From Enterococcus gilvus ATCC BAA-350 (GTDB lineage: Bacteria; Bacillota; Bacilli; Lactobacillales; Enterococcaceae): a DNA stretch of 64,000 bases. The notes below the pieces were generated by a model, which worked only from the letters and a program-made list of their open reading frames with translations, searched no databases and was not told the DNA's origin. Of this stretch, positions 26,715 through 34,285 are shown piece by piece. Made by a program: the position numbers and the translations under genes. Each line of letters begins with the position of its first letter. Position 1 is the stretch's first letter. The stretch covers positions 124,001 to 188,000 of the forward strand of contig NZ_ASWH01000001.1 of assembly GCF_000407545.1 (NCBI RefSeq), in the 5' to 3' direction.

Positions 26715-28045
26715 TGGAACGAACAAGGAAGCAGCGTCAGGAAAGGATTGTCGAAATCTTGTCGCTGCTGCATCAAGGGGGCTCTTTTGAAGAAGCCAAA
26801 ACATTGTTTAATCAAGAATTTGAAGGGGTCGACGTGACAGAGATCACGGCTGCAGAAAAGGCACTGATACAAAGTGGGTTGAATCCGCAGGAAATCCAGA
26901 AATTGTGCAACATCCATGCCTCTGTATTTAAAGGGGCAATCAACGAGATCCACCGTTCGAACCTCGAACACGAACAGCCAGGCCATCCGATCCAAACGAT
27001 GAAATTGGAAAATCAAGTGCTGCAGTCGTTGCTGACGGATGAAATCGATGGTCTTCTGGTTAAAATAAAAGCGGGGGATTGGTCTCAAAAGCCGCGCCTG
27101 ATTCATGCGCTGGAAGATCTGCTGCAGATTGATAAGCACTACGCTCGGAAGGAAACCTTGATTTTTTCTTATATGGAAAAGTACGGCATCACCGCGCCGC
27201 CAAAAGTTATGTGGGGTGTCGATGATGAGATTCGTGAGCAGATCAAGGCACTGATCCAATTGGCAAAAGCAGACAAGACAGCCTATAACCCTATCGCTGA
27301 AAAATGGGAAGCAGCAAAAAGCGAGCTGGAAGAAATGATTTTTAAAGAGGAAGAAATCATGGCACCTATGACCTTGGATGTTTTCAGCCTAAAGGATTGG
27401 GAAAAAATCGCAGAAGATAGTTTTGATATCGGCTTTTCTTTTATTCCAGAACCTTTGCCGTGGAAAGCGAGCCAAGCCTCACTAGAACAAGAGCAGGAAC
27501 GAGAACCGGCTCGGCAGCTCGCCATCCAGCAAGCCAAGGAAACAACGGAAGGTATTGTAGCTGGTCTTGCGGCAGAAACCGCAGATGTTTCTGACGAAGA
27601 GCATTATGATTGGGAAAATGAAACATCGACTGAAACAATCGTTTTGCCAACAGGAACAATGAAGCTGGAAGAAATGATCGCCTTGTTCCAAGTCTTGCCT
27701 GTGGATCTGACTTTTGTAGACAAAGAAGATCGGGTGCGCTTTTTCTCAGAAGGAAAGAGCCGAGTCTTCCCCCGTACAAAATCAGTTATTGGACGAGAAG
27801 TCGTCAACTGCCATCCGCCAAAGAGTATGCATATCGTGCAGCAGATATTAGATGATTTTCGTTCGGGTGTCCGTACAGAAGCTGATTTTTGGATCGACAT
27901 GCGTGGGAAAAAAATCTATATCCGTTACTTTGCTTTAAAAAATGAATCGAATGACTATCTAGGCTGCTTAGAAGTCACACAAGACATTACAGACATTCAG
28001 GCGATCGAAGGACAAAATCGATTGTTAGAAGGTAAAACAAACTAA
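26714..28045 (+). CDS. DUF438/hemerythrin-like PAS domain protein
   Basis: A 443-aa cytoplasmic sensor-like protein: an N-terminal DUF438 domain (residues about 10-80), a hemerythrin-like helical bundle (about 90-225, HPIQTMKLEN and LLQIDKHYARKETLIFSYMEKYGI) and a C-terminal PAS domain (about 310-435, LPVDLTFVDKEDRVRFFSEGKSRVFPRTKSVIGREVVNCHPPKS). The His/Glu spacing is compatible with a di-iron or haem site, and relatives are thought to sense redox state, oxygen or NO. It is coupled to DUF1858. No output domain is present, so a partner must carry the signal onward. Confidence 0.82.
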   Translation: MERTRKQRQERIVEILSLLHQGGSFEEAKTLFNQEFEGVDVTEITAAEKALIQSGLNPQEIQKLCNIHASVFKGAINEIHRSNLEHEQPGHPIQTMKLENQVLQSLLTDEIDGLLVKIKAGDWSQKPRLIHALEDLLQIDKHYARKETLIFSYMEKYGITAPPKVMWGVDDEIREQIKALIQLAKADKTAYNPIAEKWEAAKSELEEMIFKEEEIMAPMTLDVFSLKDWEKIAEDSFDIGFSFIPEPLPWKASQASLEQEQEREPARQLAIQQAKETTEGIVAGLAAETADVSDEEHYDWENETSTETIVLPTGTMKLEEMIALFQVLPVDLTFVDKEDRVRFFSEGKSRVFPRTKSVIGREVVNCHPPKSMHIVQQILDDFRSGVRTEADFWIDMRGKKIYIRYFALKNESNDYLGCLEVTQDITDIQAIEGQNRLLEGKTN

Positions 28046-28050
28046 TTAAC

Positions 28051-28094
28051 GTAGAAAAAGAGTTTTCGTGTATGCGGCAACTCTTTTTTCTACG
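28051..28094 (+). terminator. Intrinsic terminator after the DUF438 gene
   Basis: GTAGAAAAAGAGTT (28051-28064) and AACTCTTTTTTCTAC (28079-28094). The T-run is inside the 3' arm, and the structure can work on both strands. Confidence 0.75.
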
Positions 28095-28131
28095 TTTAAA
28101 GCACCTCCGACATCAGTAAAAGAAGATAGAG

Positions 28132-28158
28132 AAAAAAGGATGCCAAGAGGCACCCTTT
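28132..28158 (-). terminator. Intrinsic terminator of the secreted nuclease-like gene
   Basis: On the minus strand AAGGGTGCC and GGCATCCTT (plus 28149-28157 and 28136-28144) form a stem with a four-base loop, then TTTTC. It lies just past the stop of the gene at 28162. Confidence 0.8.
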
Positions 28159-28161
28159 TTC

Positions 28162-29241
28162 TTAATAACATTTTGAACAAGGGGACAATCCGCGCCCCAA
28201 TGCCTCCTCTAACGTAGCCGGTGAATACGTACCGTTTCCACATTTGTGGGTGTGGTATTTGCTGCCGGTCGGCGTAACGTAAACCGTTTGTCCCTGTGCA
28301 GGTTCGGCTGCTTGTGCTTGTTGCTGCGCCTGTTGCTGTGCTTGGGCCTCTGCCTGCGCTTGAGCCGCTGCAGCCTGTTGTGCTTCTGCCTGTCTTTTTG
28401 CCTCTGCTTCTTGAGCGACTCGTTGTTCTTCTGCTTTTCGGGCGGCCTCTGCCTCGTCTGCGACTCGTTGTTCTTCTGCTTTTCGGGCGGCCTCTGCCTC
28501 GTCTGCAAGCCGTTTTTCTTCGGCCTTTCGAGCGGCTTCCGCCTGTTCGGCTGCTCGTTTCGCTTCTGCTTCTTTCGCTTCTTGCTCTTTGCGTAGCTGT
28601 TCTGCTTGGGCTGCTTTTGCAGCTTCTGCTTCTGCACGTGCTTTTTTATAATCATCAGCGGCTGCTTGGTCATAACCTTTTCCCGCTTGAACGTAATTTT
28701 CAATACTCCATATGTTTCGCTGTTGTTCTTTTGCTTTTTTTTCTGCCTTTTTGATTCTATCAAGGTACTTTGTGTTTTTTCCTTTAGTGTCGCGAACCAT
28801 GACCAAGCCTTCGTCAGCAAGTGTTTCTTGAAGAAGCTTACCATCAGCCCAAACATAGACTAATTCTCTTTTTTTGCTGTCACGTTTGGTACCTTTGTCA
28901 TATTCGATCTGGATTTTTTTAGCGTTTTTCAGAATTTCTTTTGTTCTGTCTTTCGCTTCCTGCGCGTAAGGATTGTCCTTTTTTAGCTTGGGTGCTTGCG
29001 TCAACAAATACTTGGCAGTGACGCTCTTGCCGTTTTTCAATTTAAAACGCGTAGTGTTCCCATCAACATACTTTTTAACTTTTACAGTAACCTTTTTATT
29101 CGCTTTTCGTTTGGTAGCCGTGGTTTTTTCTGTCTTTTCTTTAGCCGCAGTTACTTGGTACTGTTGTGTGGGGGTCGCAAATAGAAAGCTAGCCAAAAGT
29201 GCCAATGTGACCCCAACCTTGATCCCAATTCCCTTTTTCAT
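28162..29241 (-). CDS. Secreted staphylococcal-nuclease-like protein with coiled-coil repeats; catalytic residues substituted
   Basis: A 359-aa exported protein: a signal peptide (residues 1-32), an SNase-like domain (about 48-185), a long Ala/Glu/Lys/Arg coiled coil (about 200-315) with three 15-residue repeats, and a C-terminal motif TGSKYHTHKCGN...LSPCSKCY resembling a small zinc site found after similar nucleases. Aligned by eye with SNase, VDGNT replaces VDGDT, AKYLLTQAPK replaces the FRLLLVDTPE segment carrying Arg35, Asp40 and Glu43, and the Arg87 equivalent is kept in KKRELVY. Activity is therefore doubtful, and a binding role is possible. AGGAGGG precedes the ATG. Confidence 0.78.
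   Translation of the reverse strand: MKKGIGIKVGVTLALLASFLFATPTQQYQVTAAKEKTEKTTATKRKANKKVTVKVKKYVDGNTTRFKLKNGKSVTAKYLLTQAPKLKKDNPYAQEAKDRTKEILKNAKKIQIEYDKGTKRDSKKRELVYVWADGKLLQETLADEGLVMVRDTKGKNTKYLDRIKKAEKKAKEQQRNIWSIENYVQAGKGYDQAAADDYKKARAEAEAAKAAQAEQLRKEQEAKEAEAKRAAEQAEAARKAEEKRLADEAEAARKAEEQRVADEAEAARKAEEQRVAQEAEAKRQAEAQQAAAAQAQAEAQAQQQAQQQAQAAEPAQGQTVYVTPTGSKYHTHKCGNGTYSPATLEEALGRGLSPCSKCY
28416..28550 (-). repeat. 45-bp tandem repeat within the coiled-coil coding region
   Basis: Two identical 45-bp units (28416-28460 and 28461-28505) followed by a diverged third (28506-28550). They encode a 15-residue heptad-like unit AEAARKAEEQRVADE. Unit-number variation would keep the reading frame. 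Confidence 0.85.
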
Positions 29242-29482
29242 GTAATACCCTCCTCATACCTAAAAATAATTACTAAAACCAATGTGTATACTTAAATAAT
29301 ACTATATTTTTATGTAAATAAATAAAAAAATTAGAGAAAGTGATTTTTTAATAGTAAGTTTAATAAAGTCTAGAAGGCAGCTCGATGTCATTTTTTTAAT
29401 AATAACCAAGTTCTGATCAGGAATAGATTTATTTATCTATTAATAGATAGATACCTAATTATTAGGAAACGAAATATTTTGA

Positions 29483-29536
29483 TTGACATTCGGTTTAAGT
29501 GCGTGTATATTCTGTTCGAACAGTTAGATATCTAAT
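29483..29536 (+). promoter_or_regulatory. marR promoter and two palindromic operator candidates
   Basis: TTGACA (29483-29488), 17 bases, TATATT (29506-29511) is a near-consensus promoter. Directly downstream are two palindromes: CTGTTCGAACAG (29512-29523) and GTTAGATATCTAAT (29523-29536). The second recurs as GTTAGAAATCTAAC before the MATE gene at 30014, which marks it as the probable MarR operator. Further palindromes lie upstream: TATCTATTAATAGATA (29434-29449) and CCTAATTATTAGG (29454-29466). Confidence 0.75.
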
Positions 29537-29558
29537 TTTTAGCGAGGAGGGTATTTGT

Positions 29559-29978
29559 TTGGATAAACTAGTAGTTTCTAATTTGTTGCGTTCCATCATG
29601 AACAAATCTCGAGAATCTATGGATCATCGCGTGAAGGATATGGGGGTCAGTCCACAACAGGGGCGAATGATCGTCTATATTGCGCAAAATGAAGACAAGG
29701 GATTGATCCAAAAAGATTTAGCAGAAGTCTTTCAACGTCGCGGAGCAAGTATCACTAGTATGCTGCAAGGCTTGGAGAAAAAAGGCTATATCGAACGGCG
29801 AATCCCGGCAGATAATGAACGTCAGAAAAATATCTACGCCTTACCAAAAGGCAAGGCTTTGGTGACGGAGACCAATGAAGCTTTTTATGCGGCAGAAAAA
29901 GAATTGCTTCATGCCTTGAGTGAAGCAGAAATCCAACAATTAACTGCGCTGCTCACAAAGATAGACCGCAGCCTTTAA
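29559..29978 (+). CDS. MarR-family transcriptional regulator
   Basis: A 139-aa dimeric winged-helix regulator. The helix-turn-helix and wing are visible at about residues 50-100 (IQKDLAEVFQRRGASITSMLQGLEKKGYIERRIPADNERQKNIYALP). The TTG at 29559 is chosen: AGGAGG lies eight bases before it, while the earlier in-frame start at 29499 is upstream of the inferred transcription start. Context and shared palindromes indicate that it represses itself and the downstream MATE pump, with release by a pump substrate (inference). Confidence 0.87.
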   Translation: MDKLVVSNLLRSIMNKSRESMDHRVKDMGVSPQQGRMIVYIAQNEDKGLIQKDLAEVFQRRGASITSMLQGLEKKGYIERRIPADNERQKNIYALPKGKALVTETNEAFYAAEKELLHALSEAEIQQLTALLTKIDRSL

Positions 29979-29982
29979 TACA

Positions 29983-30003
29983 CAAGCAGGAATGGCCTGC
30001 TTG
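29983..30003 (+). terminator. Hairpin between marR and the MATE gene (weak terminator or attenuator)
   Basis: CAAGCAGG (29983-29990) and CCTGCTTG (29996-30003), five-base loop, followed by CGGCTTTATAG. There is no long T-run, so termination would be partial at best. Confidence 0.45.
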
Positions 30004-30013
30004 CGGCTTTATA

Positions 30014-30027
30014 GTTAGAAATCTAAC
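30014..30027 (+). promoter_or_regulatory. MarR operator candidate upstream of the MATE gene
   Basis: GTTAGAAATCTAAC is an inverted repeat (6-bp arms) matching GTTAGATATCTAAT at the marR promoter in all but two positions. It lies 32 bases before the MATE start. Confidence 0.65.
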
Positions 30028-30058
30028 AATTACACCTCTAATAGAAGAAGGTATTCCC

Positions 30059-31435
30059 ATGGAAGAATTTGAAGAAAACGAATCAACGATTTACTATTTA
30101 AAAGAAAGCCCAATTCGTAAGGCGATCGCTCATTTATCGATCCCGATGATGGTGGGTATCTCAGCGACGACGATCTACAACCTGATCAATGCGTACTTTA
30201 TCGGGTTGATCCACGATACCAATATGATGTCTGCGATTACTTTGGCGATGCCGATCACGATCGTGTTGATGGCTGTTGGAAATATGTTTGGTGTTGGCGG
30301 AGGCAGCTTTATTACACGATTACTCGGAAGCGGGGAGACTCAAAAAGGCAAAAAAGTAGCGGGATATTCCTTTTACATGAGCATTGCTCTAGGTGTGGTT
30401 CTGGGAATCGCCGCGATTCTCTTTATGAATCCCTTAGTCCATCTACTGGGGGCAGACGGGCAAACGTTGCTTTATACGAAACAATATTCAACGATCCTTT
30501 TTGCCGGCGGTTTTGCCTTTATTCTGAATTTCGCTTTGGAACAGCTAGTTCGTTCGGAGGGGGCTTCTAAAGAATCCATGTATGGCATGTTTATCAGTGT
30601 CGCGGTCAGTATTGCCTTAGACGCGCTATTGATTTTAGTCTTTGACCTACACGTGATCGGAGCGGGAATCTCCACGGTAGTGGCGAACCTCGCAGCAACG
30701 AGTTATTATGTTTGGTTTCTGGAAAACAAAAGTGAATCGTTAAAAGGATTCTTGAAGCATGTGAAAATTTCTGTTCAGGATCAAATAGAAATCTATAAGA
30801 TTGGTGTTTCGGAATTGTTCAAATCCGCGTTTATGATCGTAACGACCTTGTTATTAAATAACTTTTCTGTTGCATATGGCGACAATGTTGTTGCCAGCTT
30901 TGGAATTGCTGTACGGATCACACAATTGCCTGAGTTTCTGACGATGGGGCTATTTTTAGGGGCGATGCCCTTGTTCGCCTACAGCTTCGCGGCTCATAAT
31001 ACGAAGCGGCTGAAGGAAGCGTTGAAGGAAGTTTCCTTATGGATCGGCGGCATTTCAATTGTTTTTGCATTGGCAGTTTACTTATTTCGCGTTCCCGTCT
31101 TGCATCTGTTCACCAATGATCCTCGAGTGATCCACGTTGGATTGGTCGTCTTGGCAGCCCAACTGGTCTCCTCTGTTTTTAATGGCTTTTCTGGTCTGTT
31201 TACAGGGATTTTTCAAGCCTCTGGATTGGGGGCTCAGACAGGGATCATGTCAACGATCCAAGGGACCTTCTTTATTCCAGTCGTCCTACTGCTGCATCAT
31301 TTCTACGGATTAGACGGCCTCATCTGGTCTATGACGATTACAGAAGGGATCGCGTTCGTCGCTGGCGTGATCATGGTGATTCCCTATGTAAACAAATTAA
31401 ATAGAAATGAATTGCCAGCGATGCACGAACAATAA
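30059..31435 (+). CDS. MATE-family multidrug efflux transporter
   Basis: A 458-aa protein with about twelve membrane spans in two homologous halves. Features are IRKAIAHLSIPMMVGISATTIYNLINAYFIG at the N-terminus (described in segments of the first MatE domain) and GVSELFKSAFMI starting the second half. MATE proteins expel cationic or dye-like drugs using a sodium or proton gradient. It lies 80 bases after the MarR gene with a shared operator sequence, so induction by its own substrates is likely. Confidence 0.88.
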   Translation: MEEFEENESTIYYLKESPIRKAIAHLSIPMMVGISATTIYNLINAYFIGLIHDTNMMSAITLAMPITIVLMAVGNMFGVGGGSFITRLLGSGETQKGKKVAGYSFYMSIALGVVLGIAAILFMNPLVHLLGADGQTLLYTKQYSTILFAGGFAFILNFALEQLVRSEGASKESMYGMFISVAVSIALDALLILVFDLHVIGAGISTVVANLAATSYYVWFLENKSESLKGFLKHVKISVQDQIEIYKIGVSELFKSAFMIVTTLLLNNFSVAYGDNVVASFGIAVRITQLPEFLTMGLFLGAMPLFAYSFAAHNTKRLKEALKEVSLWIGGISIVFALAVYLFRVPVLHLFTNDPRVIHVGLVVLAAQLVSSVFNGFSGLFTGIFQASGLGAQTGIMSTIQGTFFIPVVLLLHHFYGLDGLIWSMTITEGIAFVAGVIMVIPYVNKLNRNELPAMHEQ

Positions 31436-31457
31436 TATCTGAATAAGTGTTATTTAA

Positions 31458-31490
31458 AGTGGTCTTGAAAATCAAGATTACTTTTTTTAT
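31458..31490 (+). terminator. Intrinsic terminator after the MATE gene
   Basis: AGTGGTCTTGA and TCAAGATTACT (31458-31468, 31472-31482), then TTTTTTT. Confidence 0.8.
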
Positions 31491-31660
31491 ATAGATTACA
31501 AGCGATTTAAAATAATAAATACTCATTTTTATTCATAAAACGAAAAATAAAGAGTTATTTTTTTACGGAAATTGACCATATTTTGAGGTATGATGAATAA
31601 GAGAAAATTCAAGAAGTAAAAAATAAACGGGATGTTCCACTTAAAAAGGAGAGAATACTT

Positions 31661-32707
31661 ATGCCAACCAAACCATTGACGCAAATCACACTATTTACGA
31701 TGGGAAGAGACAATCTGGAAAAACGAATTTTGAAAACGTATGCGGATCTATCTGACTCAGATGCTGCGATTCAGTATATTGTTGCTGTGCTGATTCGTCA
31801 TTGTTTGTGTATAAGCGACTTTTCGGGAATCTGCAGCGAATTGGTAAGGGATATCTTTTTATCTGAGGAACCGACGGATGTTCTGCGAAAATTTTTCCCG
31901 TTGTTTCGTGAGGCCTTTAAAAGTGGAAAAGAGTGGGAGCAGGCCACTCGCCGATTGTATAAAAACACCAAAGAATACCACCGCTACAACAATCGATTAA
32001 GCGACAGCAAAAAATATTTGTTCGGAAAGACCACGTCTCCTGAAGAAATGGGAGGGCAGCAATACAAACTAGTCTCCACATTTGAGGATGCTGTGGGAAA
32101 GAGCCATTCTTGGAGTCTGCGGGATGCAGATCCGCATTCTTCCGCCTTGAAGATCGATGCCGTTTTAGAGCTGTTGTCTACATTGACGATTTTTGAAAAA
32201 GACGGTATTCGCCGTTTTGTTAAACTGGAAAATTCGGAGATCGACAATTGCACACGCTATCTCAAGATCAAAAAAGGGGAGATCGTGGAGGAATCAGAGG
32301 TGCAGATTCCTGTTGGACCGACTGTCTCGATGGCTGATCTGATGAACCTGAGTGGGGATGAAAAACTAGAACTCGTAAAACAGCTGTTGCCAGAAGGGAT
32401 CGTTTTAACAGATATGCGTGGAGACGACCGCGAAAATCCGCAGCCAGAGATTCCGGCGCCTGCCGCAGCGGAAGAATGTCCGCCAGCCAATGACGGGGAT
32501 CGCTCTAAAGCCCGCGAAGAACGAAAAGAAAAAACAACGAACACGCCTGCACCGGAGCAGTCATTGGCACTTTCTGCGGAAAAGAAACCCTATATCGACT
32601 TCCGAAAACCAAAAAGTGAAAAGCAAAAAAATCGTGAACGGAAAGACGAACTCTATAAACAGACGAAAAAGGGAAAGAGCCATTCAAGGAAAAAGAAAAA
32701 ACGGTGA
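31661..32707 (+). CDS. Orphan hypothetical protein with lysine-rich tail
   Basis: A 348-aa soluble protein that I do not recognise. The N-terminal two thirds are mixed helical (residues 1-265, including a cluster IVAVLIRHCLCISDFSGICSELV). A Pro/Ala/Glu-rich spacer (about 265-310) and a strongly basic end (about 315-348, ending KKGKSHSRKKKKR) follow. The tail suggests contact with nucleic acid or membrane phospholipid, but this is only inference. AAAAAGGAG precedes the ATG. It begins the accessory stretch and stands alone. Confidence 0.65.
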   Translation: MPTKPLTQITLFTMGRDNLEKRILKTYADLSDSDAAIQYIVAVLIRHCLCISDFSGICSELVRDIFLSEEPTDVLRKFFPLFREAFKSGKEWEQATRRLYKNTKEYHRYNNRLSDSKKYLFGKTTSPEEMGGQQYKLVSTFEDAVGKSHSWSLRDADPHSSALKIDAVLELLSTLTIFEKDGIRRFVKLENSEIDNCTRYLKIKKGEIVEESEVQIPVGPTVSMADLMNLSGDEKLELVKQLLPEGIVLTDMRGDDRENPQPEIPAPAAAEECPPANDGDRSKAREERKEKTTNTPAPEQSLALSAEKKPYIDFRKPKSEKQKNRERKDELYKQTKKGKSHSRKKKKR

Positions 32708-33141
32708 GGTGAAGGATGAGATAGATTGAATCTTGTAAAAGGGTGGAAAGTCGTATTTTTGTCCCTATTTGTCAGCCGTAAAAACTAAAAACTGTGTCGT
32801 TACGACAATGAACCAAAACTATTGAAATAAAAAAGATCCCTTCGAGTTGAAGCAGCTATGTCCACCGAAGACGCCATTCTAAATCTGAGATCAGTAGAAA
32901 GAGCTATTAAGACAATGCGGTAGAGGGTATAATTTAAGATAGGCAGGAATTTTAAACTAGGGGAAAGTAAATAATTTTAAATCGCGCCCTACGGTTAACC
33001 AGCCGACGAGCCTAAATCTAAAAACAAAGGAACACCAGTTTTTTCTTACTTAACTAGAAGTGGTTTTATTCAAAAAGATCCCAACTTAGGTAATGCCATA
33101 AAATCGCTACTGCTTAAGACAGCCCAAAACGAAGTATACGC
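32708..33141. other. Non-coding stretch in the accessory region
   Basis: About 430 AT-rich bases with stops in all frames and no recognisable gene, RNA or repeat. It may hold decayed coding sequence, but I can identify nothing specific. Confidence 0.4.
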
Positions 33142-33438
33142 ATGAAGGTCTACAATACTTTATGGACATTAAAATGGATGGAAGAGCAATTTTGTCGGCG
33201 GATAGATTTTCCGTTGGATCGTGAGTTGATTTGGCTTTGGCCAGATAGTTATCACTATCTGTATGAGAAAGAGGCGCTTGATTTCGGTCGTTACGCGTTT
33301 TTTACGTTTGAAATACCCGCCCATTATTATAAAAAGGCTATTTTGTGGTCAGATTTTTACCGGTGGCATCTTGTATTAAATCGGTTATGGGAGAATGAAC
33401 CTGATGAATCTGATCGGTATGAACGCATTTTCAATTGA
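33142..33438 (+). CDS. Short DUF3841-like protein
   Basis: A 98-aa product. The order LKWMEEQFCRRI, LIWLWPDSY, FFTFEIPAHYYKKAILWSDFYRWHLVLNRLW matches by eye the DUF3841 pattern of an AYDWM.EQM.KR helix, an IWAW segment and an E.P...LLSDF..WH.VLN segment. Typical members are nearly twice as long, so this one seems shortened at both the N-terminal linker and the C-terminus. The ribosome binding site is weak. The function of the family is unknown. Confidence 0.5.
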   Translation: MKVYNTLWTLKWMEEQFCRRIDFPLDRELIWLWPDSYHYLYEKEALDFGRYAFFTFEIPAHYYKKAILWSDFYRWHLVLNRLWENEPDESDRYERIFN

Positions 33439-33524
33439 AAAGAAATGAGAAACCTGGAACGATACAAGGAATAACCACAAGACTACACAAAGATTGGGTC
33501 AAAAAAATCACTTAGGAGGCCATC

Positions 33525-33908
33525 ATGGAAAAGTCAGCTATTCAACAACGAATGGAAACGTTTAAAGCTTTTGGTGCTGCATTGAAAGGTGCGACAGTAT
33601 ATTTTCGAGAGGATTGGGGCGTACTTTATTTTGATTTGAGAGGCAAGATGTTTGGATTGATGACCGATCAAGCGACGGAGGAGACGATTATTACCTTGAA
33701 AAATCTACCTGAAAAAAACGAAGAGCTACGGGAGATGTATCCGGGTGTTGTGATTCCGGGTTATTATACCAACAAAAATCATTGGAACTCGATCAAGTTA
33801 GCCAACGAAGAACTAAACGATGACACGATCAAGCAGCTTATCGAGACGTCGTACCGTTTGGTGTATCAGAAGCTGACGAAGAAGGAAAAAGCGGAGATTG
33901 AAGGATAA
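33525..33908 (+). CDS. MmcQ/YjbR-family protein
   Basis: A 127-aa double-wing DNA-binding-type (YjbR/CyaY-like fold) protein: FREDWGVLYFDLRGKMFGLMT, LKNLPEKNEELREMYPGVVIPGYYTNKNHWNSIKL (given in parts) and a C-terminal helix SYRLVYQKLTKKEK. AGGAGG precedes the ATG. The last 92 coding bases recur exactly at 37829-37920. The final residues differ (EG here, DA in the downstream copy), which indicates that the 3' end was exchanged when the adjoining module arrived. Confidence 0.8.
   Translation: MEKSAIQQRMETFKAFGAALKGATVYFREDWGVLYFDLRGKMFGLMTDQATEETIITLKNLPEKNEELREMYPGVVIPGYYTNKNHWNSIKLANEELNDDTIKQLIETSYRLVYQKLTKKEKAEIEG
33810..33901 (+). repeat. 92-bp perfect direct repeat, left copy
   Basis: Every base of 33810-33901 equals 37829-37920 (offset 4019). 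Identity ends sharply on both sides. The left copy is the in-frame 3' end of the MmcQ/YjbR gene. Confidence 0.95.
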
Positions 33909-34285
33909 GTAAAAAATTCCAAAAAGTTGCTTGCTTCTTTTATCATGGATAAAGAAACGAAGGACCTCTTATAATCTGAATTTGAGATACTTATTAATTG
34001 ATCAAGTAGAGTAGCAGACCGATTATAAGGAGTTTTTTATCTATAAATAGCCAAAAAATGATAGTGAATCTGTTTTCATTCTTGTGAAAAGGACTAAATA
34101 GCCTACTGAGGATTGCTTGTGAGTAAACTGTTCGGTAACTAGGCAATCCTAGCATTTTTAGCGGGATAAGAATGACAAGACTTCAACTTTTATATTCAAT
34201 TAAATAGGTGCTCAAATCTCAAAAAGATTTGAGCACCTATTTTTGTCTCAGCGAAGAGAATGTTGAACCAAACGCATTGTTGGAT
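33909..34285. other. Non-coding left flank of the inserted module with two hairpins
   Basis: No gene is visible. An inverted repeat AGGATTGC / GCAATCCT (34109-34116 and 34143-34150) has a long loop and a short ATTTTT after it. A strong hairpin with 18-bp arms (34202-34219 and 34225-34242) ends in T-runs on both strands and terminates the helicase transcript. Confidence 0.6.
34202..34246. terminator. Strong intrinsic terminator downstream of the helicase gene
   Basis: Perfect 18-bp arms beginning AAATAGGTGCTC (34202-34219) and ending GAGCACCTATTT (34225-34242), with loop CAAAA. T-runs follow in both directions. Confidence 0.92.

Noticed and set aside
28246..28863. Long plus-strand open frames (e.g. 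28246-28596 and 28296-28754)
   Set aside because: They are antisense to the Ala/Glu/Lys coiled-coil region of the secreted nuclease-like gene, whose composition leaves the other frames open. The products are implausible Leu/Cys/Phe repeats with no ribosome binding site.
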